Shown in pieces: positions 1 to 8,100 of a stretch of DNA of 13,302 nt. The stretch spans positions 1 to 13,302 of the forward strand of contig DBCF01000131.1 in the NCBI GenBank assembly GCA_002292925.1, in the 5' to 3' direction. This DNA comes from Roseiflexaceae bacterium UBA965. GTDB lineage: Bacteria; Chloroflexota; Chloroflexia; Chloroflexales; Roseiflexaceae. The notes beneath the pieces were generated by a model. It ran no database searches. It had not been told where the DNA came from and saw only the letters and a program-made list of their open reading frames with translations. Numbering within the stretch: the stretch's first letter is position 1; every line of letters starts with the position of its first letter. The position numbers and the translations under genes were made by a program.

Positions 1-43
1 CGCACCCTGCATGGAATGACGCAAGGGGTAGGGTTTTGGCACA

Positions 44-80
44 CATGAATGCCCGCATACGAGATATGCGGGCATTCATG
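44..80 (-). terminator. Perfect 16-bp hairpin downstream of the trypsin-like gene
   Basis: Arms at 44-59 and 65-80 are exact reverse complements (CATGAATGCCCGCATA) around a 5-base loop. The hairpin begins 19 bases beyond the stop codon of the minus-strand protease gene. Neither strand has a clear T-run after the stem, so it is not a textbook intrinsic terminator. It may act as a bidirectional terminator or as an mRNA 3'-end stabiliser. The bases left of it (1-43) are too few to assign to a gene, although one plus-strand frame reads through to a TGA at 46-48. Confidence 0.55.
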
Positions 81-98
81 TCGCGCTTAAGTTGTTAT

Positions 99-1754
99 TT
101 AGCGCTTGGTTACTTTGGCGGTCAGACTTTGCAGTGACCCAAACGACTTCCCATAATAGCCCAAGACTTCGGTAGGTACTCGCACAAACCCAATGTCATC
201 GATCCACAAACTACTCACAATTGATTCATCGGTGGTTGTCGTCACCGACAATGTCACTGTTTGGCCGACCTGGCTGGTCAAATTAATCGTCAGTGGCTTC
301 CAGGTAGCGACGTTGTTCCGGGCACACAACTCGAGATTACCGTTGGGAACGGTCACGCCATTAATTGCGATTTGAGCGGTATCATAGCGATTGCCACATT
401 TTTCGCCCGATGCCTGCATGTAGTACAAGCGTAAATACGGGGCATCACTCTGGATGGTAACGTCCTGACTCAACAGCGTTGTTTCATCATCGTGACCACC
501 CAACCAGGCATAATACTTGCCTGAGCGCGCTTTGATGCGGGCATCATTCATGATTACGCTGGGGTAATTGGTTGAAGATTCGGTCCAGGCACTATTACCT
601 GCCTCAAAGTCGCCATTAGTCACCCGCGTAAAGTAGGCAGGGCGCGGGGTGGCAGTTTTGGTGGCGGTACGTGTTGATGATGGCACCCGAGTTTTGCTGG
701 CAGTACGTGTGCTTGACGGGACCCGAGTATTTGATGGCACCCGCGTATTGGTGGCAGTACGCGTTGACGATACAATCCGCGTGTTTGTAGCGGTTACCAC
801 TGCAGTTTGGGTGACAGAGCCGATTGGGGCCGTCGGTTGGGCCGTTTGGGTGGCGACCACCGTACGGGTAGCCGATGCAAGTGGCGTACTCGTGGGAAGC
901 GCCGTTTGTGAAGGGCTTACTGGTTGGGTCGGCACCGCCGTTGGTTGGGTCGTGAGGGGTACATAGCCAGCGATCCAGCTCCGCATATTCATTACATTTG
1001 AGTAAACTCCTGGTTTACCCGCAACAGCACATCCTTCGCCCCAGCTCACCACACCCACCAACTTGGGCGTACTGGCATCGTTGACAAACAACGGACCACC
1101 ACTATCACCTTGGCACGAATCAACGCCACCTTGGGGCAATCCGGCACACATCATGCGGGCAGTGATCCCGCCGCCATAGTTAGTATTACATGTCGCATTT
1201 GACACAATCGGCACCGTAGCTTTACGCAACGTATATGATACTGCACCACCCGAGCTCGTTGTCCCCCACCCACTGACAATGGCATTGACGCCTGCAGCAT
1301 ACAATGCAGTATCAGTGCTGGCAGCCAATGTAATCGGGGCTACTGCACTGTTGATTGTGGCGGGGGTGGTGAAGTGCAACAACGCCATATCATAATCTTG
1401 GGTGTTGCTGTTATATTGCGGGTGGACGATGATTTGACTCAACGTTTTGGTTTGGCGCAGGGGGTTACTTCCCTGGATATTGTGCATACCCAACTCAACC
1501 ACCAACGTCGATGCAGTTTCGCCTGCGACACAATGGGCGGCGGTCAAGGCCCAACTACTGTTGATGAGTGAGGCACCACAATATACACCATTATAATTGG
1601 TGGGGTGCAACCAAATCTGCCACGGGAATTCGTGTTCAATCGCAATACCACCACCCACAATGCGTGGCGCGGCTAATTGCCCATTGGCGATTTGATTACC
1701 GATGACCATCGATATTGCAACCACACATACCCATAACCAGCGCATATTTTTCAT
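99..1754 (-). CDS. Secreted trypsin-like serine protease (S1A) with Arg-rich linker and C-terminal jelly-roll-like domain
   Basis: A 551-residue exported endopeptidase. Residues 1 to about 26 form a signal peptide (MKNMR, then a hydrophobic core). RIVGG at 31-35 is the usual zymogen cleavage site that frees the Ile N-terminus. The triad is visible as His74 (TAAHC), Asp122 (YDMALLH) and Ser218 (GDSGGP). Asp212 lies six residues before the catalytic Ser, the place of trypsin Asp189; with the SWGEGC and GKPGVY glycines this predicts cleavage after Arg or Lys. Cysteine pairs 59/75, 189/203 and 214/242 match three canonical disulfides. The catalytic domain ends near residue 265. A Thr/Ser/Pro linker (about 267-375) leads to a beta-rich domain (about 378-525, NGDFEAGNSAW to LWIDDIGF) resembling carbohydrate-binding or MAM-type jelly rolls; its ligand is unknown. 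The start is supported by AAAGGG at 1763-1768, 8 bases upstream. No cell-wall sorting motif is seen. Confidence 0.93.
   Translation of the reverse strand: MKNMRWLWVCVVAISMVIGNQIANGQLAAPRIVGGGIAIEHEFPWQIWLHPTNYNGVYCGASLINSSWALTAAHCVAGETASTLVVELGMHNIQGSNPLRQTKTLSQIIVHPQYNSNTQDYDMALLHFTTPATINSAVAPITLAASTDTALYAAGVNAIVSGWGTTSSGGAVSYTLRKATVPIVSNATCNTNYGGGITARMMCAGLPQGGVDSCQGDSGGPLFVNDASTPKLVGVVSWGEGCAVAGKPGVYSNVMNMRSWIAGYVPLTTQPTAVPTQPVSPSQTALPTSTPLASATRTVVATQTAQPTAPIGSVTQTAVVTATNTRIVSSTRTATNTRVPSNTRVPSSTRTASKTRVPSSTRTATKTATPRPAYFTRVTNGDFEAGNSAWTESSTNYPSVIMNDARIKARSGKYYAWLGGHDDETTLLSQDVTIQSDAPYLRLYYMQASGEKCGNRYDTAQIAINGVTVPNGNLELCARNNVATWKPLTINLTSQVGQTVTLSVTTTTDESIVSSLWIDDIGFVRVPTEVLGYYGKSFGSLQSLTAKVTKR
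657..782 (-). repeat. 18-bp coding repeat: seven TRxxxx hexapeptides in the protease linker
   Basis: Residues 325-366 of the trypsin-like protein consist of seven consecutive hexapeptides of the form T-R-[IVT]-[VAP]-[ST]-[SNK]. Arginines fall at 326, 332, 338, 344, 350, 356 and 362, exactly every six residues. At DNA level this is a degenerate 18-bp tandem repeat in frame with the gene, so changes in copy number would alter linker length without a frameshift. Lys354, Lys366, Arg371 and Arg377 continue the basic spacing up to the C-terminal domain. Confidence 0.85.
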
Positions 1755-1940
1755 CGTTCATACCCTTTTGTCATACCCACAGATTATTCCATTACCCAAA
1801 CGACGGTATCACACGGTCATTAGTTCCATTTTCAAACGAAATACAACACACCACAGGCGCGCGCATTGTATATGCGCACCCCCGCGGTACAAAATCTCCT
1901 TTGATTGGTGTAGACCCAACCAAAATTACGGCGTGCATTC
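1755..1940. other. Intergenic region upstream of the trypsin-like gene
   Basis: 186 bases between the pseudogene stop and the protease start. It should hold the protease promoter on the minus strand, but I see no convincing -35/-10 pair. Two small inverted repeats are present. GCGCAT-N5-ATGCGC at 1861-1877 lies in the 5' leader. GGCGT-N8-ACGCC at 1930-1947 overlaps the upstream TAA and is followed on the minus strand by a short T-run, so it is at most a weak terminator. Confidence 0.4.
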
Positions 1941-2609
1941 TTACGCCAACAACGTTTGAATCGTTGATGCATCTGATTGCGCGCCGACTACTGGATTCAT
2001 TGCGACCTGAGTTATTCGCCAGCCTAGTTGATCGAATGGAGGGACATTCACGTGCCGCAATGTATATGTGCCACACATGACTTGTGCCGTGCCATCGGCT
2101 TGGGTTGTCACACTCACCGTCGGAACGGTGGCATATGTTGACCCCATCGCACCTTCTTCTTGTACGGTACCCGTCGTCACCACTGCTCCCTGCATAGTAG
2201 CCACGCTTTGTACAAATTCGATATATGGTAATTGGCTATCGCTGCCATTGTTGAACCACAACGTATACGCCATAGCAAATTTGAGATTATTGATGGCGGC
2301 ATAGTAGTTGTTCAATAACTGCACAGTGTCGCTATCGTCACTACTCGTTGGGGCAGCGACTTCGGCGATGGTCGTGTCGGTAATCAAATTATTTTGTACG
2401 GTATATGTGCCTGCGAAATATTGAATCTTTTGGTCGCCATTGGCTTGATTAACCACGGCCGCAATCGTAACGGGGAGTGTAACTACGTCAACGACCACAG
2501 CTGGGTCGCCAATCCGCACGCGAGATTCGACAGTACCTGTAAAGACCGACGTAATTTGCACCACGGTTTGACTCGGATTTTTGAAACATACGCATTGAAC
2601 TTCCTTCAT
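1941..2609 (-). pseudogene. 5'-truncated paralogue of the adjacent NTF2-like lipoprotein
   Basis: The 222-codon reading frame aligns with residues from about 152 of the neighbouring lipoprotein. Shared blocks are NPSQT/TPNQT, VNQANGDQ/VNQKNGDQ, NNLIT, AYTLWFNNG/SYTLWQYNG, CGTYTLR and VPPFDQLGW/VPPFDQFGW. It keeps most of the first and all of the second NTF2-like domain. The signal peptide, lipobox Cys and Pro-Ala-Thr repeat are missing. The original 5' end survives: GAAGGAAGT followed by ATGCGTATG (ATG at 2593-2595) matches the intact gene's ribosome site and start. That ATG now runs into sequence equivalent to codon 152 in the wrong frame. An internal deletion of about 148 codons plus a shift explains this. 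The ATG at 2607-2609 restores the frame but lies inside the old ribosome-binding region, so translation from it is doubtful. Alternatively it is expressed as a cytoplasmic protein, which I consider less likely. Confidence 0.7.
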
Positions 2610-2652
2610 CTTCTAAAAAATCAGTAACCGTGATTGCTCGTTGACACCCATG

Positions 2653-2700
2653 AAAAACACTTCCTCGCTGAGAGTGCAAAACCATCAGCAAGGAAGTGTT
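2653..2700 (-). terminator. Rho-independent terminator of the NTF2-like lipoprotein gene
   Basis: Arms 2656-2670 and 2686-2700 form a 15-bp stem with one G-U type position and a 15-base loop. On the minus strand the stem ends in a run of five T. It begins 38 bases after the lipoprotein stop codon. Only about 57 bases separate its 3' end from the surviving start codon of the truncated paralogue, so that copy is cut off from upstream transcription. Confidence 0.8.
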
Positions 2701-2738
2701 CATCGACACTACTTAGACTATAACAACTTTTAGATCGA

Positions 2739-3881
2739 TTACGGGGTACATCCTGACTTCATAAGTTTTTGAAAAATTGGCACATTTAATTCTTTTTTCG
2801 TACTGAGTTTTAATTTTGGATTGAGCACCAGATTTGCTTTGTAATCACGTTCTATATTAAATTTTGTAATCTGCCAACCAAATTGATCAAATGGAGGCAC
2901 ATCCGAAGAGCGTAACGTGTATGTACCACAAAATACGTAACTATAACCCCTCAAAAAACCATCGGCATCACTATATGCTTCAACCACCGGTACCGTAGCT
3001 TCCATTGTGCCAGCGCCGCCATCTATTTGCGCCTCACCCACGAAAACATCTTGTACCGTCATCCAGTCAACAAATTCAGTATAAGACAATCCGCTGGCAC
3101 CACCGTTGTACTGCCACAGGGTATATGACATAGGCAGTAATTGAAAATCCTTGCGTGCATCGTAATATTTCACAATCAACTGATCTGGAGCGGGTTCGTT
3201 TCTCTGGGTCGTTGGTACTATTACCACATTTGTAATCAAGTTGTTTTTGAAGGTATACGTTTCATTCGTCCATTGTGATCCTTGATCGCCATTTTTTTGA
3301 TTTACCGCCGTAACAACGGTAACCGCGATGGTAACCACATCACCATCAACTTGTGGAGCGCCTACCCACAGACGGGAATCAATATTGTTCTCATACTGAG
3401 CGGTAAATTGTGCCAATGTTTGGTTGGGTGTTACCAATAATGCATAGGCTACGAGATATTGTTTTTGATTGATGGCACCATAATAATCTAAGAGCACTTG
3501 GACAGCACGCGTTTGCAGTTCGAACGGTTGCAGTTCGAGCGTGGCGGTATCAGTGACTACTGTGTCCGTGGCCGGATCAACGACTACTGTAGCCGTGGCT
3601 GGGTCGATGACTGCCGTGGCTGGTTTAGGGACTGCCGTGGCTGGTTTAGGGACTGCCGTGGCTGGTTCGGTGACTGCCGTAGCCGTGGCTGGTTCAATGA
3701 CTGCCGTAGCCGTGGCCGGTTTAGGGACTGCCGTAGCCGTGGCTGGTTCAATGACTGCCGTAGCCGTGGCCGGTTCGGTGACTGCCGTGGCTGGTTCGGT
3801 GACAGCCGTTGTTGTCCCACAAGCACTTAGTACCAACAAGCTCACCAACACCACTACACGCCAAACACTACACATACGCAT
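2739..3881 (-). CDS. Lipoprotein with Pro-Ala-Thr repeat and two NTF2-like domains
   Basis: 380 residues from the chosen start. The reading frame is open 57 codons further upstream (to 4052), but ATG at 3879-3881 directly follows GAAGGAAG and begins a lipoprotein signal (MRMCSVWRVVVLVSLLVLSAC). The lipobox LSAC makes Cys21 the predicted lipidated residue, so the protein should be anchored to the outer face of the cytoplasmic membrane. Residues 24-113 are a degenerate AVxxPAT repeat acting as a spacer. Residues about 124-224 (LLDYYGAINQKQYLVAYALL) and 233-345 (LIVKYYDARKD) are two tandem NTF2/SnoaL-like cone folds sharing the helix, YTEF/LAQF and GTYTLR/NETYTF strand pattern. The ligand is unknown. 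A basic 35-residue tail (346-380) is absent from the truncated paralogue next door. The gene is more A+T-rich than the SDR gene beside it. Such domains in exported proteins usually bind small ligands or serve as scaffolds; no enzyme activity can be assigned. Confidence 0.8.
   Translation of the reverse strand: MRMCSVWRVVVLVSLLVLSACGTTTAVTEPATAVTEPATATAVIEPATATAVPKPATATAVIEPATATAVTEPATAVPKPATAVPKPATAVIDPATATVVVDPATDTVVTDTATLELQPFELQTRAVQVLLDYYGAINQKQYLVAYALLVTPNQTLAQFTAQYENNIDSRLWVGAPQVDGDVVTIAVTVVTAVNQKNGDQGSQWTNETYTFKNNLITNVVIVPTTQRNEPAPDQLIVKYYDARKDFQLLPMSYTLWQYNGGASGLSYTEFVDWMTVQDVFVGEAQIDGGAGTMEATVPVVEAYSDADGFLRGYSYVFCGTYTLRSSDVPPFDQFGWQITKFNIERDYKANLVLNPKLKLSTKKELNVPIFQKLMKSGCTP
3543..3812 (-). 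repeat. 21/27-bp coding minisatellite in the lipoprotein gene
   Basis: About eleven units encode AVxxPAT (7 residues) or ATAVxxPAT (9 residues), where xx is TE, IE, PK, ID, VD or TD. On the plus strand the unit reads as variants of ACTGCCGTGGCTGGTT with an optional extra AGCCGT. The units nearest the signal peptide are almost identical at DNA level, whereas those nearest the NTF2-like domains have diverged, as expected of a tract that expands and contracts at one end. All units are multiples of three, so slippage keeps the frame. Long open frames on the other strand here are shadows of the repeat. Confidence 0.85.
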
Positions 3882-3903
3882 CGCACTTCCTTCACTACCA
3901 AAA

Positions 3904-3931
3904 CGATATTTGAATTGAAGAATAAATATCG
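3904..3931. promoter_or_regulatory. 8-bp inverted repeat in the divergent lipoprotein/SDR promoter region
   Basis: CGATATTT at 3904-3911 and AAATATCG at 3924-3931 are exact reverse complements with a 12-base A+T-rich centre. The site lies 23-50 bases upstream of the lipoprotein start codon, in the 186-base region shared with the divergent SDR gene. It could be an operator for a dimeric repressor or a 5'-UTR hairpin. No regulator gene is visible in the window. Confidence 0.4.
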
Positions 3932-4067
3932 CTGGATAATAAACGAACCAATTACCACTACTATCATATGCTACCACGGTACAAAATTTACAAAAATGAC
4001 GCATACCTACCAAAAAATTCACGTACAATAGCAGTGACTCAATTGCACACAATAGAAGGAACCCCCC

Positions 4068-4832
4068 ATGAGTGATTATGGATTACGCGGGCAACGCGCC
4101 TTGGTAACCGGTGGCGCCTCAGGGATTGGCCGCGGTATCGTCGAAGCACTTGCCGCCCACGGCGTCGACGTGGTATTGACCTATTTGTCGAGTGATGCCG
4201 GCGCTCGCGAGACCGTGGCCGTCGCGCAATCCCACGGGGTCAAGGCCTACGCCTTGCAAGCCGATTTGACCGACGAAGCCGCCGTCAACCATGTCGTCAG
4301 CGAAACCCAACGCCTGCTGGGTGGCATCGACATCCTTGTCGCCAATGCCGGCGGGATTTTGGGACGCATCGGCACCCTCGATCTCACCCGCGAAATCTGG
4401 GACAACGCCTTTGCCCTCAATGTCACTAGCACATTCCTCTGTTGTAAAGCCGTTATTCCCGGCATGATGACCCAAGGCAGTGGCAACATCGTATTGATGA
4501 GTTCACAAGCAGCCTTTGATGGTGGTGGCGTCGGATCAGCCTACTATGCCGCTACCAAAGGTGCGATTTTGACCTATAGCCGAGGCTTGGCCAAAGAACT
4601 CGCCCCCCATCACATTCGCGTCAATTGTGTCGCACCGGGCTTGATTGATACCCGCTTCCACGACATCAATACCCCACCCGACATGCGGGCTGCAGTGCGT
4701 GGTCGCATCCCCCTCGGGCGCGAAGGTACGCCTACCGATGTGGCAGGCGCAGTGATTTATTTGACATCGGAACTGGGCGCCTACCTCACCGGCGAAACAA
4801 TCATCATCAACGGCGGCCAAACCATGTATTAG
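4068..4832 (+). CDS. SDR-family NAD(P)-dependent oxidoreductase
   Basis: 254 residues, the usual size of a classical short-chain dehydrogenase/reductase. The cofactor-binding motif TGGASGIG spans residues 14-21, with ADLTD at 65-69 and NAG at 93-95. Catalytic residues are Asn118 (LNVTS), Ser146 (MSS), Tyr160 and Lys164 (YAATK). VAPGLIDT (188-195) and the C-terminal NGGQTMY are typical of FabG-like or glucose-dehydrogenase-like members. The spacing from Ser146 to Tyr160 is one residue longer than in E. coli FabG. The substrate cannot be read from sequence; 3-oxoacyl-ACP reductase or sugar/alcohol dehydrogenase activity are the common alternatives. AGAAGGA at 4054-4060 is a good ribosome site 7 bases before the ATG. 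The gene is monocistronic: it diverges from the lipoprotein gene and is closed by its own terminator. Its higher G+C differs from the lipoprotein side. Confidence 0.93.
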   Translation: MSDYGLRGQRALVTGGASGIGRGIVEALAAHGVDVVLTYLSSDAGARETVAVAQSHGVKAYALQADLTDEAAVNHVVSETQRLLGGIDILVANAGGILGRIGTLDLTREIWDNAFALNVTSTFLCCKAVIPGMMTQGSGNIVLMSSQAAFDGGGVGSAYYAATKGAILTYSRGLAKELAPHHIRVNCVAPGLIDTRFHDINTPPDMRAAVRGRIPLGREGTPTDVAGAVIYLTSELGAYLTGETIIINGGQTMY

Positions 4833-4850
4833 TGCATTGCGCGTCCATAC

Positions 4851-4900
4851 AAACCACCTAACACTCATTTTTGCATTACATGAGTGTTAGGTGGTTTTTG
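4851..4900 (+). terminator. Strong Rho-independent terminator after the SDR gene
   Basis: Arms AAACCACCTAACACTCAT (4851-4868) and its exact reverse complement (4880-4897) form an 18-bp stem with an 11-base loop. The right arm ends in a five-T run (4895-4899), with a further T-rich stretch near 4900-4912. It lies 18 bases after the stop codon. The A-run at the other end could also allow function on the minus strand, but no minus-strand gene ends here. Confidence 0.88.
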
Positions 4901-5161
4901 TATATATTTTTTATCAAATATTCACTGCATTCCGTGTAAATAGTGCATATAAAATTTAAACGTAAAATAACTAGTGTAATTTTGTATTTATGCATATCCA
5001 TGCAAATAAGTTACATATGTATTATTGGTAAATTTGGTGTTTTAATCTTTTAAATTGAGTTATATGTTTTAAATATCATTCCTAATCACACCACTTACAT
5101 TTTACAATTTTCAGTGCTATTATCGGATTGGTAATTATAATTAAACGAACATGAGGTAATC
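4901..5161 (+). other. A+T-rich intergenic leader upstream of the 2157-residue protein gene
   Basis: About 260 bases with no credible gene and a visibly higher A+T content than the coding sequence on either side. It contains a small inverted repeat TGCAT-N4-ATGCA (4991-5004) and two direct copies of TTTTAAAT (5048-5055 and 5067-5074), 19 bases apart. A candidate promoter lies nearer the gene. The ribosome site GAGG (5153-5156) sits 5 bases before the ATG at 5162. I see no riboswitch, tRNA or other structured RNA. Confidence 0.6.
5094..5123 (+). promoter_or_regulatory. Candidate extended -10 promoter for the 2157-residue protein gene
   Basis: CTTACA (5094-5099, four of six matches to the -35 consensus) is followed after 18 bases by TATTAT (5118-5123, five of six). 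TGC directly before the latter gives an extended -10. This would start transcription about 30 bases before the ATG. A perfect TATAAT also occurs at 5136-5141, but it has no -35 partner and would leave almost no leader. In such A+T-rich DNA chance matches are common. Confidence 0.35.
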
Positions 5162-8100
5162 ATGAACAGTCGACGTCAGCATTTCCTCGATCTGTGTGTA
5201 GTCATATTATTTTGTATCGGGATTAGTTGGCATGGTGAGCTGGCTCAACCAGTGGCAACTGCCCAATCACGCGTGCGCACACTCAACACCACCCAAGCCG
5301 ATATGGCCGCCCACGCCGTGGGAGGTACGTGGCATAATCCAGCCACATCACCCCAAGTGGTAGACTTTGGCGGGGTGAACAACGATCAACCTGCGGCAGG
5401 TATGGATCAATGGCTCGCCGCCCAAGGGCAACGGGTGGTGGCGCCCCGTAGTGATGTGGTAGGGGATAAAAAATACTTGGTGATGCGGGTCTACTTCAAC
5501 GACAAAACTGCCACATCATATTATGCCAAAGACGCCGCTGACGAAGCATCATTATCGATGACACGCAATGTGGTGGATGATTTGATGACGCCACTCAATA
5601 CATTGTGGCAAAACACCTCGTACGGCAAGATTAGTATTTCGTGGGATGTGACGGATTTATACCAAATCTCGGGGAATCGCAGCGCCTATATCACCAATTA
5701 TGATGATGGTGATTTAAGCGAAGATGGGCAGTTTGGCAGTGTCATCCGAGCAGCCGTTGCGAGTATTCCTGCTGGATATGATTTTAATGATTATGCCGGC
5801 GTATTAGTCTTTATGGCTGATTCCGATACCGCGAGTGGCCGCTTCCATCGTGGTCAAGCCACCCAATGCAATACGAATAGCCTAGCATTACCTGGAGTCG
5901 CCAATAATCATGACTTTGGCTGTGTGGTCATGAGCGAAAATCCTGGCACCAACTCTGTCGAGACGTACGGACGGATGGGACATGAATTTGGGCATGCCTT
6001 CCAGCAAGCAGGACCAGCCCACCCCAGCAATTACAAGAACCCCTATGAATTGATGGATTCGAATTACCCGGGGCAAACAGGGGCCTTTGAAAAGCTGAGT
6101 AGCCAAGGGTTCCCCGGTTGGCTCCCTCCCAGCCAGTACAGCGAAGTATCAAAAAACCGTAACGTTGACCGCATTTGTTTGCGCATCATCGAGCGGGCGC
6201 CGAGTATGTCGCCCGTGCCGCAAGTCATTAAAATCCCCGTAACGAGTAATTTGTACTATCTGATTACGGCACGCGACCAAGTGCTTGGTGACGAATTAAA
6301 TGCCCACTATAACCCGGCGGGTATCCCCGACAAAGGCATTTTGGTGGAGCTGGTCAACTTGGCACCAGCAGCGGGTGGCCAAATTGTCACCGTTGTACCC
6401 AAATCGGGCGACTATGGATTATTTCACAAAGGTGATAGCAACAACAACATCGGCAATAGTATCAGCATGAATGTCCTCGCCGATGCAGTCGGCTTAACTC
6501 CCGAACAAGCCCGTGAATATTATTGTATGAACTTCAAATTTGGTGCCAGTAGTGGCAGTTTGCCCGATGCGGGAATGCGCCCATGGCGCGAGGAACCCGG
6601 CAATAGCTACGAAACCACCGACATCTGGGTTGATAGCCCACTCAACGGCTATGGCACCTTTAGTATGGGGACGTGGAACGATATCTACGGTGGCACCGTA
6701 CCCCGTGGCAACGGTGATATTCCTGCGGTAGGCTCGATTAATCGAGTCTATGCCCGGGTGCGTAACTTTGGTACCGTGGCAACCACTGATGTCAAAGTCA
6801 CCATTCAGATTACCGACCCGGCAGGTATGGGAATTGCCGGGTCAAATGGGTGGGTAAACCTCGGGGTCGTTGACAAAAACAGCTTCCCGGCCTTGGCGTC
6901 GATTGCGCCAGGGGGATTTACCGATGTCTATATCGATTGGACGCCAGATTACACGTTGACTGCAGATCAAATCGCCGCTGGGGTGTTTGATTTCCATACC
7001 TGTTTACGGGTACTCGTTGAAACTCCTGTGGCTGATACATTCCCGGGCAACCAAGACGGCGATGGCGAACAAGAGAATATTTTCCAATTCGAAGCGACGC
7101 CGGTGAGTGGTCCGACATTTACGCATTCGTTCACGTTGTTTAATGATGACATAGCCAACCCCAAGACATACCATTTGGCCTATAACAATAGTTCATTACC
7201 AGCAAACTGGCAGGTAATGGTTAATGATAGTCAACTCGATGTCACGATACCTGCAGGGGATTCATTGACCATACCTGTAGTAATTACGGCCACCGGGAGT
7301 GCGATTGTGGGGACTGATTTCACGTTGCAAGTCAACGCATCGAGTACCCGTGATTTAACCGATACGGCGATTACCGACCCGGTACCAACAGACCCCAGTG
7401 AAGCCACCGCCTATTGGGCCAAAAAAATCCACCTTGATGATGTAGAGCTCGGTGGCGTCGATTTCACGGTGGCAGTCCGTGCCAACACCCAAATCGATTG
7501 CAAAGCCTATAGTCGTGGATCGCAAATCGAAGTCATTGGAAGTTTGGATGGGTTCGAGGGCATCCACCAAGCAGGGACGCCGTTGCGGGCCTATGCCCAA
7601 CTCTATGATCAGACCGGGGCTGCAATCCCGCTTGATGATCGGGCGAGTGGTGATGTGGGAGCCAACGGGGTGTTCCGCATGAGTTTTTCATCACGCACGG
7701 ACAAGCAAGGGAATACTGGCCCACCACCCCAAGCCAAATCGGTGCGCTGTTTGTTTGCTGGAACCCATTTGTTGGCACGTAGTGGCACCCGTATGCTTGA
7801 CATTTCAGCGACGCTGCCACCGACCGAAACAGTGGCACCTTGGGTGGGGGTTAGTCAATTCCATGCCAATTTAACCCTCAATCAGTTTTTGCCACCACTC
7901 AGTAAATATTCAGACCAAGTCCCCGGCGTACCAAGTAACAATACCTATCTCTGCCCAATTGGGCGCTGTCCGTTATTGACAAATGGGGTACATGGGCGGG
8001 CAGTGCAATTTAATGATGCGAGTGATACGTTTTTGCAAAGTGCCAATCCAGTCAATTTGGGCAGCACCTTTGCGGTATCGCTGTGGGCCAAACGCAATCG

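Noticed and set aside
649..966. Plus-strand 105-codon frame of Val/Thr-rich repeats
   Set aside because: It is the complement of the protease linker repeat and has no initiation signal.
1930..1947. Intrinsic terminator of the truncated paralogue
   Set aside because: Five-base stem with an eight-base loop and only a short T-run; too weak to call.
1715..2080. Plus-strand 121-codon frame across the intergenic region and pseudogene
   Set aside because: It overlaps the protease start and the paralogue tail, has no ribosome site, and encodes no recognisable motif.
3543..3812. CRISPR-like array
   Set aside because: Units are adjacent with no unique spacers, vary at many positions, and are translated in frame as AVxxPAT.
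3498..3918. Long overlapping open frames on both strands across the lipoprotein repeat (for example 3541-3918 plus and 3584-3826 minus)
   Set aside because: Repeats whose units are multiples of three, free of stops in several frames, create such shadows. None has a ribosome site or a recognisable domain, whereas the minus-strand lipoprotein frame has a lipobox and a good ribosome site.
3882..4052. 57-residue N-terminal extension of the lipoprotein to the ATG at 4052
   Set aside because: It would bury the lipoprotein signal inside the protein and fill the divergent promoter region. The GAAGGAAG site and the match to the paralogue's start both favour 3881.
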